From: Linnemannia hyalina
Taxonomy: Eukaryota > Mortierellomycota > Mortierellomycetes > Mortierellales > Mortierellaceae
DNA: 64,000 nt
NCBI GenBank assembly: GCA_019671135.1
Contig: JAHRHY010000017.1
Location: forward strand, 1 to 64,000
Direction of reading: 5' to 3'
A program made the translations under genes and the position numbers. Under the pieces are notes generated by a model. The model was not told the DNA's origin and did not search any database. It saw only the letters and a list, made by a program, of their open reading frames with translations. Of the stretch, positions 19,818 to 32,040 are shown piece by piece; position 1 is the stretch's first letter; every line of letters begins with the position of its first letter.

Positions 19818-20945
19818 ATCCCAAGCCCTTACATGCTGAAGGAGAACAGCCAGCTGACACAGGTTGTCCCAGTCACTCATGATTGTAGCAGCCATGCATG
19901 GTTCCAGCCCGGCGCCAACCATTCCAACCCATTTAGGTAACATGAGCGAGCTATTGCCATTGCATTGCATGATACACCTCAGTCCTCTGCTATGAACTGT
20001 AATGCTTGCAGACAACTCCATCACCATTGCACAACTCATCCGGATTGCCTTATGGGAAGGCAGCGCATGATCGTTGCAGAATCTCTTGCTCCTATTCCTT
20101 CCACGATCCTTGCTGCTCCCGCTGCTCCTGTTACCCCTGCTGCTCCTGTTGCTCCTGCTGATCTAAGTGTTTTGGAAATAGAATAGCTGTTAAGGATTAG
20201 GACAATACAGTGTACATGATCTTGGGATCGATGAGCGTGGTCTGCTCTCATTGTGGTGCTTTACAGTGGACAGAGGTAACCAGTTACAATATTACCTACA
20301 GCTAATTTACATCCTTCCCTCTTTTTATTGATATCGATTTAATCATTTCTTTTGAAAACGCAGGAGTGTGTTGGATGTATAGTCGCTAATCTACGCTTCT
20401 CTGCTGTCTAAGAGTCAAACGCCGGCCATTGAAGCTTTCCTTGCTGAATTACATTGTCTACGGTGATATGTCCATATGTGACTTACAAAGCCTTTCAGAG
20501 GTGGTAGCTTTTTCTCCGGACTATTTCTTGCAACCTTTCGGATCTTCAACTATGTCATTGCCTTTACATCCTTTGGTATCAGCTCAAGAACCGTGACATG
20601 CGTTAACCGTCTGGCAGAGGAAAGCAAAAGAAAAAAAAGGTATTGTGAGTGCGATAGAGGACTTTTGGCGGACGGAGATATGGCACATACGTTGCAAGGG
20701 TAATGGTGGAATAGGAGAGGACCCAAGGAATAATACCTCGAGAGAATAAGGCGGGTTTGAGCAAGGGGGGAAAATCGACAGGGTTTGGCCCGCCAAGGCG
20801 ACGAGTCGATTTGTCAAACAAGGTCTGACTGAGGCGGACGAGAATTTTTGTCCAGCACGTACATGGCAAGATGGTGTTGCATTTAATGGAAAGAAACGAG
20901 ACTGCTACATAATATCTTTGACCCGAAATCTCGACTCATCACACC
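19818..20945. other. No convincing gene, about 1.1 kb
   Basis: Short open frames here, for example an Ala/Pro-rich one near 20095-20180, have no recognisable domain or initiation context. I see no repeat shared with the rest of the window. It may be degraded retrotransposon sequence. Confidence 0.4.
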
Positions 20946-20948
20946 TGA

Positions 20949-21443
20949 GGAGGCCTTTCACGTCCAAATTATCATATGGTGTTTGTTACATCTCTGTAGA
21001 TCTCGACAATATCCATAGCGACTATGGGATGAGAATGTATATATGATACCAAGCATATAAGACAACCACTGTAACATTCCTTGCATGACTATCCTACTAA
21101 ACACCAACCTCTTCTCCAAACAACAAAGTCTTCTTATTTTTCGCACACCACACTCTTGAATGTGTCCATCTACTATTAACCTGTACCCCTCACTGCAAGA
21201 TTCGCCAGAGTAGTTCTTGTATGTGATCATCTAAAGCACTTGTACTCTCAACTGTATCTTTGGGGCGAAATACAGGGGAGAGATTACATTTTAAAAAAAC
21301 ATGTGCTGTCTATTGCTATTTTATTCCGTGTTCTATTGCCCACTATAAAGAGATATGTCAGCTATGAAAGTCAACACTCCGTTCCTTGGGCTTTGGATAT
21401 TTTTTATATGCCTTTTTATATCCTCTGCACATGAAGGGGTCGC
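20949..21443 (+). mobile_element. Tourist-like MITE, copy 3
   Basis: The same family, somewhat more diverged (tip GGGGTCGC on the right). It is flanked by a perfect TGA duplication (20946-20948 and 21444-21446), so the target rule in this genome is TNA rather than strictly TWA. Confidence 0.85.
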
Positions 21444-21787
21444 TGACAGGTCGCGTAGGGGATGCGGGGGGCTGGCTCGGTGCTGGCCACTTCAAGGCAT
21501 TCATGCAACCCAAGTTGTGTAACCATAGGCATTCGGACTCCCAGGGGTCCCGTCTGACACCTCCTTCCTATAGCTTGGATTAGTCAGGCCTGGCATGCCG
21601 GCGTGATCTGTGGAAGATCTGACGTCAATAAAAAAAAAAAGTCAGGGAGGACAAAAAGATGAAAAAGAGAAAGCAGAAAAAAGAGAGATAAGAAAAGCAA
21701 GAGAGAAATAAGGAACTGACAAACACAAATAAACGTTTTAATATTCAACCACCACCACTTTTTGATCACTTCACACTTGATCCACAC

Positions 21788-22564
21788 CTCCGTGAGCGAA
21801 GCCGCGGGTACTATTCTAGTGACATACAAAGCAAATGCTTCAAAAAACTAAAACTCTTAGTACAACAAGCACCAGTGCTTACTTTCCCCGATTTTTCTCT
21901 GCACTTCTATGTCGCTACAGATGCCTCCAATGTAGGAATCGGATGTGTTTTATATCAGCTTCCCAACGGACCAAATGACGAATCAAAAGTACATTACATT
22001 TCGTTTATGGCCAGGTCGCTAAAAAAGCATGAGTTAAATTACCCTGCTTACAAGAAGGAGCTGTTAGGCATAGTCTACGCCCTTAAGAAGTTTGCCTACT
22101 ATCTTTCGGGACGACCATTCACGTTGTTTACGGATCATAGGCCGCTCACCTACATGCACGACCGAGCAGACTTACCCACTACTATTGCCAACTGGCGTGA
22201 AACACTGCTCAAGTTTGACTTTGAGTGTGTTTACCGACCAGGCATGTTAAATATTATTCCAGATGCCTTGTCTCGAGCCTTCCCTGAAGAGTTTTGAAAG
22301 ACAAACACGGCATTAGAGACAGCAATCAAGCTCAGTTCAAAGCAAAGACCCACTAAGAAACAAAAGCTGATCGTGGCTGCGGTATCCACTCGCTCTGCTT
22401 TTAGACCAGAGACAGTTCCACAAATGGACAATGGCCCAAAATCTGTGATATCTGATCAACTGGCCCAAGTCCTTGAGAGCGTTGAAGTAGATCCTTCCAC
22501 CGCCTATGTTCACGAGATGCAAACTGATGAGCAAACACATCTAGTGCCTGCCGTCAATCATTAG
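21788..22564 (+). pseudogene. Ty3-type pol fragment: RNase H region
   Basis: The frame reads through the end of reverse transcriptase (QAPVLTFPDF) into RNase H: YVATDASNVGIG, KKELLGIVYALKKF, TLFTDHRPLT and YRPGMLNIIPDALSR. A TGA follows at 22295, but the same frame continues as an ordinary linker to a TAG at 22562. Upstream reverse transcriptase, protease and gag are gone. CGA to TGA and CAG to TAG would each be one C-to-T change. It was once continuous with the integrase piece to the right. Confidence 0.85.
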
Positions 22565-22570
22565 ACTCAG

Positions 22571-22867
22571 TGTCAGAGTATCCACTCTAATATGACTGAC
22601 CATGTGACACCCTTAGGTCACAGGATCGAAACTCATGACCAAGTTCAAGATCCTTCTAGTCCTTGCTGACACTAGGCTGACTAATCAATAGAACCTTAGA
22701 AACTTCCAGAAGCCCGCCTGGCTTCTATCGGACACATATATAAATAGTACATAGTTCATAGTTTAGTTCAGTAGTTCAAAACTCACCCTTTTATTAAAAC
22801 AACTCTTCCTCAAAAAACCTAACCCAGACGGTAAAAGCCCGTAACAAGACGGTAAAAGCCCGTTACA
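22571..22867 (+). mobile_element. Solo LTR, 297 bp, with 5-bp target duplication
   Basis: It begins TGTCAGAGTATCC and ends CCCGTTACA, the usual TG...CA, and is flanked by CTCAG on both sides (22566-22570 and 22868-22872). It contains a TATATAAATAG box near 22737 and a duplicated ACGGTAAAAGCCCGT near its end. It splits the pol pseudogene between RNase H and integrase, so it inserted later and then lost its internal part by LTR recombination. Confidence 0.85.
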
Positions 22868-22872
22868 CTCAG

Positions 22873-23470
22873 ATTTTAAAAGAGGTTTACAACTTTGGAC
22901 ACCTTGGTGCTAACGCCATGGTAGAAGCCATCCATCGTCGAGGATTTGAATGGCCCAAGTTGAGGAAATCTTGCCTAAATCAGGTTTCTAGCTGTCCACA
23001 ATGCCAACACTATAATATAGCCCGCAAAGGATATCATCCTCTTCAAGCCATACATGCTACTCTACCAGGCGAGCATATCTCAATTGATACTGCTACGTTT
23101 ACTATGAGTGAGGCAGGCAATGTTCATGCGCTTATTATAGTTAATGTATGTACCAGGTTTGTCTTTCTAATTTAGAAGCAATCCCGGATAAAGCAGCAAC
23201 AACAGTCGCTGGTCGCCTTTTCAAATTATTTTGTCTGATAGGATTCCCCAAAATTCTTCAAAGTGACAATGGAACTGAGTTTACCAACCAGATATCCCAT
23301 GCCTTGCTGAAAATAATGGAAGTGGACCACAGACTTACTACGCCTTACCACCCACGCGCGAACGGTCTAGCTGAGCGCAACGTCCGCAAGGTTAAGGGAC
23401 TACTACCTAAGTTGATTGCAGGATAGACGCCACTCTGGGACATTTCTTTACCCATGTGCAACAGGCGAAG
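22873..23470 (+). pseudogene. Ty3-type pol fragment: integrase
   Basis: It continues the pol frame after the solo LTR: a zinc-binding region (GHLGANAMVEAIHRRG, then SSCPQCQHYN) and the DDE core (SIDTATF, LQSDNGTEF, then LAERNVRK). The frame changes once near 23180, and a TAG at 23424 sits where Gln would be expected (LIAG then TPLWD). The C-terminal domain is missing; a palindromic element begins at 23533. Confidence 0.85.
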
Positions 23471-23532
23471 ACTGGGACAGAGAAGTATAGAACGGGGACA
23501 AGAGTTGAAGAAGTGATGATTGATATTATTAA

Positions 23533-24629
23533 AGTGCTCCAATCAATTGATCAACCAAAACGCAATTTCGACCTTTTTTTTGAAATGCTCATTCATCAAT
23601 GTCCCGACCGGCCCTCAGATTCCTGTGATTCATTCTCTTGATTCGTAACTTCATTCATCGCCACTTGCCTTTTTTTGCATGGACCGACATCGGATCATCG
23701 CTAGAATTGAAATGCCCGATGTTGGTTGATCAGTTAATTGATTAATTGCATTATTATTTTCTTTTCAAAGTGCGGAGGTCTTTTTATTTTCTATCTACCT
23801 TCAGACTTCAATGACGTACTTCTACAATCCTATATGACCTTCTATCAAATTTTGGAGTTTTTACCCAAAATCTTTTGTGTATGACCTATATGCATGACGT
23901 TACATGGGTTTAGCACGTGTTTAGCTATTTTTTTAATACCACAAGCTCAATACACATTCTACAGATAAATTGAAAGCAGTTACATACAGAGGACATGGCG
24001 TGCGACCTAGAAAATAGGAAACTTGTGAAACTTTTGTTCATTTGTAGAAGATATCGTGAAAGTAAATTTTGTTACACGGCTCTAGCACGATTTCACACAT
24101 TGTCATGATATTACACTCTATTGAGAATGACTGGTTTCGCGCATTAAAGATTTTAAGATTCCACCTAATGTCCTTTGTATGTAACTGCTTTCAATTTATC
24201 TGTAGAAAGTGTATTGAGCTTGTGGTATTAAAAAAATAGCTAAACACGTGCTAAACCCATGTAACGTCATGCATATAGGTCATACACAAAAGACTTTGGG
24301 TAGGAACTACAAACTTTGATAGAAGGTCGTATAGGATTGTAGAAGTACGTCATTGAAGTCTAAAGGTAGATTGAAAATAAAAAGACCTCCGAACTTTGAA
24401 AAGAAAATAATAATGCAATTGATCAATTAACTGATCAACCAACATCGGGCATTTCAATTCTAGCGATGATCCGATGTCGGTCCATGCAAAAAAAGGCAAG
24501 TGGCGATGAATGAAGTTACGAATCAAGAGAATGAATCACAGGAATCTGAGGGCCGGTCGGGACATTGATGAATGAGCATTTCAAAAAAAAGGTCGAAATC
24601 GCGTTTTGGTTGATCAATTAATTGGAGCG
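23533..24629. mobile_element. Palindromic mariner-type foldback element, copy A
   Basis: A 1.1-kb unit with arms of about 450 bp and a ~190-bp centre. The tips are AGTGCTCCAATCAATTGATC and TTGGAGCGCT. It has no coding capacity. It shares interior sequence (for example GCATGGACCGACATCGG) with copies at 28012 and 32258. CAGTGCTCC tips and the TA duplication of copy C indicate Tc1/mariner mobilisation. It truncates the integrase fragment on its left and the gag-protease gene on its right. Confidence 0.8.
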
Positions 24630-24717
24630 CTTTAATAAGCAGGGGTAGTGTGTAAGACAAATATATAAGATATTAACAAGGAAGTAAGGAACAAGGTAAT
24701 CGAAAGCAGGAGCCAGT

Positions 24718-27080
24718 CTACAATCCTGTTATAATGGGTCCAGTTGATCCTGCAAGGTTGTCAGATCGGCCATCTGCCAGCAGAATACCGCGGTTGGCTA
24801 GCTTGAGTTTAAGTCCGAGGTCTTGTGCTACATGAAGCCCCATTATCGTCCTATCATTGCCTGGGTCGATGATAGCATTCGGGTAACTACGGTCGTTGAC
24901 TCTGACAGCGGCTACATCTTCTGGCGCCTTTCTCGAGACTGCAATACCCCGATTGGCCACAGTTATGAATGGTTGCGCAGCCTGCGCGGGGTTGCTCTTG
25001 GCTCTCGCCTTCTTTCGTCTCTCCCGGATGTTGGCATACACGCGACTGACTGCTGCCTTGAGCTGTGACGGCATTTGGCCTCCATGCTTCGAGATAGTGG
25101 CAACGTCGAAGGTGAGGTTCTCAATACTGGATACAAAGACTGGATCCGGTTCAACTTTCTGCCTGGGCCTTCTCTTTCTCACGCCATCCTCGCCAATCGC
25201 CTCCTCTGTCACTGGCTCTATCGTGACTACTCCGACAGGTCCACGCCGTCCTCCGTTGCTGCTCTGAATGTGCCCAATTCCTGCGGCGTCGTTTAAGGTT
25301 CCAGAAACAGGTTCTTCCTCCCAATCCATGGCTCTATCAACGACTTTTGATTTTGCCGGGCTCGCATCTTTCTTGGCCTTAGATTCTACTAGAAGGTTCA
25401 ATCGTTCTTGACGCCGCTTTTGGTCGACCCCACCCATACTACGTGTCGTCCTCTGCGCGGCCAAGGCGTGGTCGATTTCGATGCTCTGTACTCTCATCGA
25501 GTTTTGTTGGGTTAGGGGGATACTGTTGGGGCCTGTCGCTGGGGCGGTGGACTTGTTGGGGCAAACTCGAGCGACATGTCCTCTTTCATGGCAGTGATAA
25601 CACTCAACAGCAGGGCATTCGTTGGCGTAATGGCCTTCTGCCTGGCACTTATGGCATAATCTTGGCCCGGTGGAAGCAGGAGTAGCGCTGGGTTGCACGG
25701 CTTGGCGGCTGGCTGGCGTCTCAATGGCACCACCTCGGATGTGCTGGGCGAACCTAGTGTGGCCGAATACCTTGCGAGCAATGGCTACTGGAAGCCGAGC
25801 GATAGTTCGAGCGACTCGCCCGGCTGGGGTCTGGTCTTCCAACGATGCCAAACTCCAGAACTTAAACATCTTGACCATTTCATCAACTCCTGCTGTCAGC
25901 GTTTTGGGCTCGAAGTCCTTTCTGAAGGCTTGAAACTCTGCAGCAGGGATCTTGGTACCGGCAATCTCGATCGATCCAGTGGTAGGCCTGGGTGCGAGCC
26001 TCTCAGCTTCCTTGCGGATCTTGTCCTTGTAAGTCTTCTCCTTATATTGGTTGTGGCGGCAATACTTGGCAAGTGCGGCGTAGGTCCCTGCTAGGGTCGG
26101 CTCGGGATCTCGGTTCTTAACCTTGAAGGGGTGCCCAGGCATCAACCCTCGACAGAACGCAATACTGAAAGTCGCCTCGGCGTCATTGGTCAGCGTATAC
26201 AGGGTAGCATCAGGTTTGGACGCCAACAGTAGCAGCTTTATATTGGCCTTCATCCTTGCAATGTACCGGCCTGTCAACTCTCCGGTCTTCTGCTTAATGC
26301 TCATTATCTCAGCATATGTACTGGCGGCCGTCTTTGGTCTGGCTATCTCCGCTCGAAAGTCAGTGGAGAACTTTTCCTTACTGCCGTCGGTGGCGAATTT
26401 CAACGCCCATCTCTCCACCCATCCTTTTGCCATACCAGTCGTCTTGAGCTTCACTACTCGCCGGTACGGAAGTTGGGTGATATCGGCAACCTGGTATACA
26501 TCTGCAAGCCAGCTCTCCACATCCATGTCTTGAGCGTTCGTCCATGTCTCGAGGTTTGTAAGCGGCCTCTCCATGTGCAAAGGATATAATAAGGCATGTA
26601 CAAAATATCCAATGCCCAAGGAATACAGTGTTGACTTCCATAGCTGATGTATCTCTTTAAAGTCGGCAATAGAACATGAAATAAAATAGCAATAGATAGC
26701 ACATGTTTTTTTAAAATGTAATCTCTCCCCTGTATTTCACGACAAAATACAGCTGAAGGTACAGGTGCTTTAGATGATCACATACAAGAAGTACTACCCT
26801 TAATCTTGCAGTGAGGGTTACAGTTTAATAGTAGATGGACACATTCAAGAGATTGGTGTGCGAAAAATAAGAAGACTTTGTTGTTTGGAGAATAGGTTGG
26901 TGTTTAGCAGGATAGTTATGCAAGGAATGTTACAGTGGTTGTTTTACATGGTGGATATTATACATACACTCTCCTCTAATGGTCGCTGTAGATATGGTCA
27001 AGGTCTGCAGAGATGTAACATATACTATATTACAATTTGGACTTGAAAGGCCTCCTAAGGTAAAAGGTCGGATTTGCCAT
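24718..27080 (-). pseudogene. Retrotransposon Gag-protease gene, split by a MITE
   Basis: Reading the minus strand from ATG 27080 and leaving out the MITE (26562-27055) with one TAA, the start is MANPTFY-LTNLETW and the frame runs on for more than 600 codons. Features are a gag capsid-like region, two CCHC knuckles (CHKCQAEGHYANEC and CYHCHERGHVARVC, around 25560-25640), a basic linker, and a retropepsin-like domain (IIDPGNDRTIMGLHVAQDLGL). The catalytic triplet is Asp-Pro-Gly, not Asp-Ser/Thr-Gly. No reverse transcriptase follows, as copy A of the palindromic element begins just past the stop. With the MITE in place the first codons would come from MITE sequence (ATG 26619). Confidence 0.8.
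26562..27055 (-). mobile_element. Tourist-like MITE, copy 4
   Basis: The family in inverse orientation, with tips GCGGCCTCTCCATGTGC and GGACTTGAAAGGCCTCC. It is flanked by perfect TAA duplications (26559-26561 and 27056-27058). It sits between codons 8 and 9 of the retrotransposon gag gene; the empty site can be read directly. Confidence 0.9.
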
Positions 27081-28011
27081 CTTGTTCTTGCTGTTGTACC
27101 AATTGCTGGCCCCTGCGTAGATCACCAAAATATTGTTACTCAGGGGAGAGGGTCGAAGGCCAGAGTTGTAGGACCGCTGTTAAGTCCTTAATTGGTATGG
27201 GGTGGGAGGGGTTGTAGGTTGAGGGGGTGGGTTGATAGTTGGAAATAGTGATAATAGCGTCCTAAAGAATCACACAAAATGATACGCTGCAGCGCGCCAG
27301 CGAAACTCTTGTCAATACTGCTCTCGTTCAAGAAGTAATGTGTAAAAGGACCTTGTATTTATATTATTAAAGAGGGAATTGTTAAATTTACCTGCTGCGC
27401 GCCAGCAAAACTCTTGTCAATACTGCTCTTGTCCAAGAAGTGATGTGAAAAGGATAAAGGGCAGACGAGAGGGCTCGGCGTACTACTAATACTATCTACT
27501 CAAGAATATGACTGCTAACTTAAAGCATTGTCGCCACTGCCTAGCCATCATATCTTTTTGTAGCACCATAGACTAGCTTAAGGGCATTAGATTAATCACG
27601 TAGGACAAAAACCCAACCTTTTTTTTTCCTTTACACGGCCCGCGCACGCACTCTCTTCTTTTTTACACACCGCTGATCATCGAAAGACTTAGTGCTTTTT
27701 TATTCTGTCCGCAGTTGATAACTTGATACCGACCCTCTCACACATATGGTGGCCGATAATTCCTTAGGGGCCAGTTGCATTTATTGGCTGGCTGCACTGT
27801 GCCCAAAAAAAAAAGTGCGAAAATCCCATGGCGCCAAGTTGGATTTTACGCTGGCTGCACTTGCTGTCTTGGACCTTTGGTTTTATGAACATTATTCTGT
27901 TAGACTTTATCTTTATTATTATTTTTATTCCATTATCGTCATGATTTGTATTCCTGCCCCCACTCCAACTTGTCCTCCCTCGTGCTTGAATAGCATACCC
28001 GTTTCTGTCTA
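27081..28011 (-). other. Candidate leader and LTR remains of the Gag-protease element
   Basis: On the minus strand, about 20 bases upstream of the gag ATG, the sequence is GGGGCCAGCAATTGGTAC. Before it stands TTTTGGTGATCTACGCAG, like a primer-binding-site region of a Ty3 element. An LTR would lie further right, but I cannot fix its ends. A 27280-27460 segment has an imperfect direct repeat (GCGCGCCAGC with AAACTCTTGTCAATACTGCT). No gene is visible. Confidence 0.35.
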
Positions 28012-28866
28012 AGTGCTTAACAAAAGTAATTCATCTTTTTGTGAAATCTGCTTTTTTTTGGTGATGCTGATTCATCAATGTTCTCACCGGCCCCCAGATT
28101 CCTGTCATTCATTCTCTGGATTCGTAGCCTCATTCATCACTGCTTGCCTTTTTTTGCATGAACCGACATCGGCTCATCGCAGGAATTGAAGTGCCCCATC
28201 TCAATGAATCACTTTCGTTGAAAACATGAATGGCGAATGATCTCCATGCAAAATTTTACACGGGTATAGCACGGAACGACCTCTTTTTTTTAATCCCACG
28301 CACTCAATGCACTCTCTACTCGCAAACCGAAAGCAGTTCCATACAAAGGACATCAAGTGTGATCCTGAAAATAGGAAATGCACGGGACTTTTTTATCGCT
28401 CATGGAAGATATCTTTGAAGTATGTTTTGTTACATGGATCTAGCATGATTTCACTCATCGTCATGATATTTCACTCTATTGAGAATGACTGGTATCGCGC
28501 GTCAAAGACTTTAGGACCACACTTGGTGTCCTTTGTATAGAACTGCTTTCGGTTTGAGAGTAGAGAGTGCATTGAGTGCGTGGGATTAAAAAAAAGAGGT
28601 CGTTCCGTGCTATACCCGTGTAAAATTTTGCATGGAGATCATTCGCCATTCATGTTTTCAACGAAAGTGATTCATTGAGATGGGGCACTTCAATTCCTGC
28701 GATGAGCCGATGTCGGTTCATGCAAAAAAAGGCAAGCAGTGATGAATGAGGCTACGAATCCAGAGAATGAATGACAGGAATCTGGGGGCCGGTGAGAACA
28801 TTGATGAATCAGCATCACCAAAAAAAAGCAGAATTCACAAAAAGATGAATCACTTTTGTCAAGCAC
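28012..28866. mobile_element. Palindromic mariner-type foldback element, copy B
   Basis: A palindrome of 0.85 kb with tips AGTGCTTAACAAAAGT and ACTTTTGTCAAGCAC. Inner parts match copies A and C (TTCATCAATGTTC, CCGACATCGG, TTCATTCTCT) but are more diverged. The left flank ends in TA. There is no coding capacity; apparent frames in the arms are shadows of one another. Confidence 0.8.
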
Positions 28867-29147
28867 GTTATTTGTCCTTCGGCTAACAATAAACCATTAT
28901 CTGCTTCCCACCTTCCAATTGTTCTCCTTCAACTCTCAAACATACACTCCCTCTGACCGGTTACAACTCGTCACGCCTGTCACAATGTGATAGAGGAACT
29001 TAATCTGTTGCACGATTAGTGTTAGGAATGTCGTCAATGAAGACATGGTGAGTGGTGGTAATGCATGTTATGAAAGCATAGTTGACAGCGTTAATTGACA
29101 CTTCTGCTACAGTCACCGTATGGTTATCATTTATTTTATTCTTCCCT

Positions 29148-30998
29148 TTAATCGTAGTCCTCGTCCTTCAGCTTTTCGAGCTCGCTGGTCTTTACGACAC
29201 CAACCTCCTGTTCCCTCAGCAACACACGATACAATCCTCCCTCCTGAACCAACTTCCATCGTGGATACATAAATTTCTCACTAGAAGGCGTCTTGGTCGT
29301 CTTTTCGATCAATTTCACGACATCCATCCTGGAGAACTCATCGTTCATCTTTTTATCCAGCGCATAAATCACCGCGGCGATCCCCACCACAACGCCCATA
29401 AACACAAACGACCAATGCTCGAAGGAGATCCCGGGGTAAATGTTAATCCGCTGTACAACGGCCGAGTAGTTGGCCGCAAACGGATAAAGTCGTTCGGTTA
29501 TGTTGTTCAACAAGTCGACGACCTGATCCGCAACATCATCAAAGGACTCGGGACTGAACGGGCTGTTGGAGCTACTGTCCTTGAACTGTAACATCAGATT
29601 GTAATCAACCTGGTTTGGCGCCATGGCATTATAAATCGTCGCCATGGCGTAGTGGGGATACCTTGGACTGGGAAATGCTCCAGTGTTTGTCATGACCGCG
29701 ACACGGAGCTCGCGGCAAGAGACCCTGTGCACGGCTCGGTTTTCTTGTTCCGGTCGTGGTAAATTAACTTCGTATAGAACGCAAGTAATATGGGACGAGT
29801 TGTGAGAAAGGGCCGAGGGCGCATTATACACCAGCGTGACCCTGTTGGAAAACAATAACCGGGGTTGTGATCAGTAACGAGGTTATGGGGAAAATGGAAT
29901 AACGAAACAAAGAGGGATCTGTTTATTCGTCCCTTATGCGCACGTGATTATAACTCACCTGTTACTGGCAGTATTCCCGATCAGTGGCGGGGTGTGAGCC
30001 GAGGCATTTAACGCCATAAAGATAGACTGACACAATGGATTGCCTGAACCGATGATTTGGTAGGAATCCATGCAGAGCGTGAAATCGTCAACGAGTGCGG
30101 TCTGAAAACTTGCTGTGGTGAAGGTGGCCATGAGTGACACGCCGTTGCTCTCTGGATAACCGACAAGTAAAGTCGTAGGTCTTTCGGCGAGATATAGGTT
30201 CTGATAAGAGTTTGCCGTGCCAGGGGCTCCCGAGACGTTTGCGATCGAAATGCTATTGCCTTGATGGTCATTGTACATGACTGTCCATGGAGTATCGAAG
30301 ATGGTAGTATAGTCCGCCCAGCTCGCCAAGGCCGTTCTCATCGACATCAATTCGCAGCCATCAGAGGTCGGTTCACAGCTTGGGGTGTCATTCTTTGAGA
30401 AGGTGTAGAGTTGGCGAGTGAGCGAGATGGTTCCGGGTGTTGGGTGATCGCATGGCACAGGGCCGAGGTAGTTGGTATTGACTCCGCAAATCGTTGTATT
30501 TGTCGCCGTAGACAAGACCTTGAAATCCACTCCATCAGGAGAGCCCAACCAATATTGAATATCATTGATTGAGTTGTATAGATTTGTGAGTACCACGGTA
30601 GAGTTCCCTCGAGCTGGCAACGTGAATGCGGGAGTGGTGTCCGACGGGTTATAGGTGAAGTTGGTGCTCCAGGTGTCCTCTGGGAGATATTGGGGACCCG
30701 TGCTTGCCTTGATACCCGATGTGACAATAAACGGGATTGCTGTGCTGGCCAGGGAGAGCAACAGCATGATGAGCGTGAGGCAACAGTTGCGGCCACAACC
30801 TCCCGCTTTTGACCATTCCTGACAGAATACCTTGAGGCGATCGAAGAAACCCCCTGCACCTGCCATTCGAAAGTGCAAATTGGATCTATCGAAGGAGTTG
30901 TAGACGAGGCCTGTGGCAAGGGCGAAGAGGCCGCTTAGGATTGTGCTGATTAGACCGATGATACCCGTCACATTGAGGAGTAAAAAGTATGCGGCCAT
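29148..30998 (-). CDS. Three-span membrane protein with large N-glycosylated domain, family unknown
   Basis: Two exons (30998-29959 and 29841-29148; intron 117 nt, GTGAGT...CAG) give 577 aa. ATG 30998 starts directly at a hydrophobic segment (MAAYFLLLNVTGIIG); an earlier in-frame ATG at 31112 is less likely. Membrane segments lie at about residues 1-30, 75-100 and 500-520. Between the last two is a ~400-aa luminal or extracellular domain with several N-x-S/T sites and paired cysteines. The cytosolic tail is short, charged and ends in an acidic stretch. I do not recognise the family. The 5' leader is pyrimidine-poor on the plus strand and the gene is the only host-like one within the transposon-rich part. 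Confidence 0.7.
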
Positions 30999-32040
30999 GA
31001 CGGTAAGGAATGCACTGTTCAGTGAGAGTGGAGGATAAGAGATAAGAATTAAAATGAAGGAAGGAGAGAAAAGAGGACGAAGCAGTAGGAAGATGTCGAA
31101 AGGTGATGTCAATTACAGGTGTTAAGCCAAACGAGGAAGAGCTGGAAAAGGAGTTGAGGTGAACAGGGACAAAGGTAAGTGCTTTTAAGCGTTTTTTTGT
31201 GAACAAGGACAAACTGCAGGAAAAGACTGCCGAATAATTAAGATTAGGTTCCGTTATCACGCCGCTCTTGCAATTTCCATCTACCCATGCACCATCCAAT
31301 TAGACCCTCTAAACACCTCACCCATCTATTTACCCGTCCTACTAAATACACTTCCAGCAGACCACACCACCAACACCTTGTACACAATCCATATAAACAC
31401 CCCGGTTCCTACGTACAATAAACATCATCGGTCTTACACCTTTCCTCTTGATCCTCTTCCCTCTCCTCTTATCCCTTCCTTGTCCTTCCCCCTGTCCCCT
31501 TGCCTTTCCTCTGTTGCTATTACACAAGCACAGGAAGGACCTTCTCTTGTCGCCAGAAATGGATCGATCTCAAATTAAATAGAGTTGGCCAGTACAAAAA
31601 AAAAAAAAGACGGCGTGTGGATCGGAGCTACATTTATTTCGCTTAAGGTTGTTTTTTTTCATTTTTCTTTTTGCTGGCAGCCGCAACCACGCCGCATCTG
31701 ATTTTGCTCTGCAGCGACTGCTGCTTAAGAATTGGTCTGCGGCACCTTGCCCTACTAATTATCTGGGCAGCGCTGATACCAGCTGCGTTAAGTCCTTCTA
31801 GTCTGTTCTGTCGACTCTTGACATGACTTCGACTTTGCCAAGACACATTTATTTCCTTTTCTGTCTAATGCCTGTGCAATAGCTGTAGGCAGAGACGAGG
31901 GAATCAGGGGACAGGGACAAGAGTTGGAGCAATGATGATGATCTTTGTTTCTATGACACAGCTATATATATAAGTAGAGGACTAAGGGAGTCATTGTTTC
32001 AAAGTGTCACTCTGGATATGTACAACATTGTTACGCGCCA
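30999..32040. other. Intergenic, no supported gene
   Basis: Promoter-side sequence of the membrane-protein gene, a C/T-rich stretch (31430-31510) and an A-rich run near 31595. A minus-strand frame at 31643-31846 (LNAAGISAAQIISR) loosely recalls the N-terminal helix-turn-helix of Tc1-type transposases, but it is too short to call. Confidence 0.4.

Noticed and set aside
31643..31846. Tc1-type transposase N-terminus
   Set aside because: Only about 25 residues vaguely fit a helix-turn-helix. No catalytic part or TIR is nearby.
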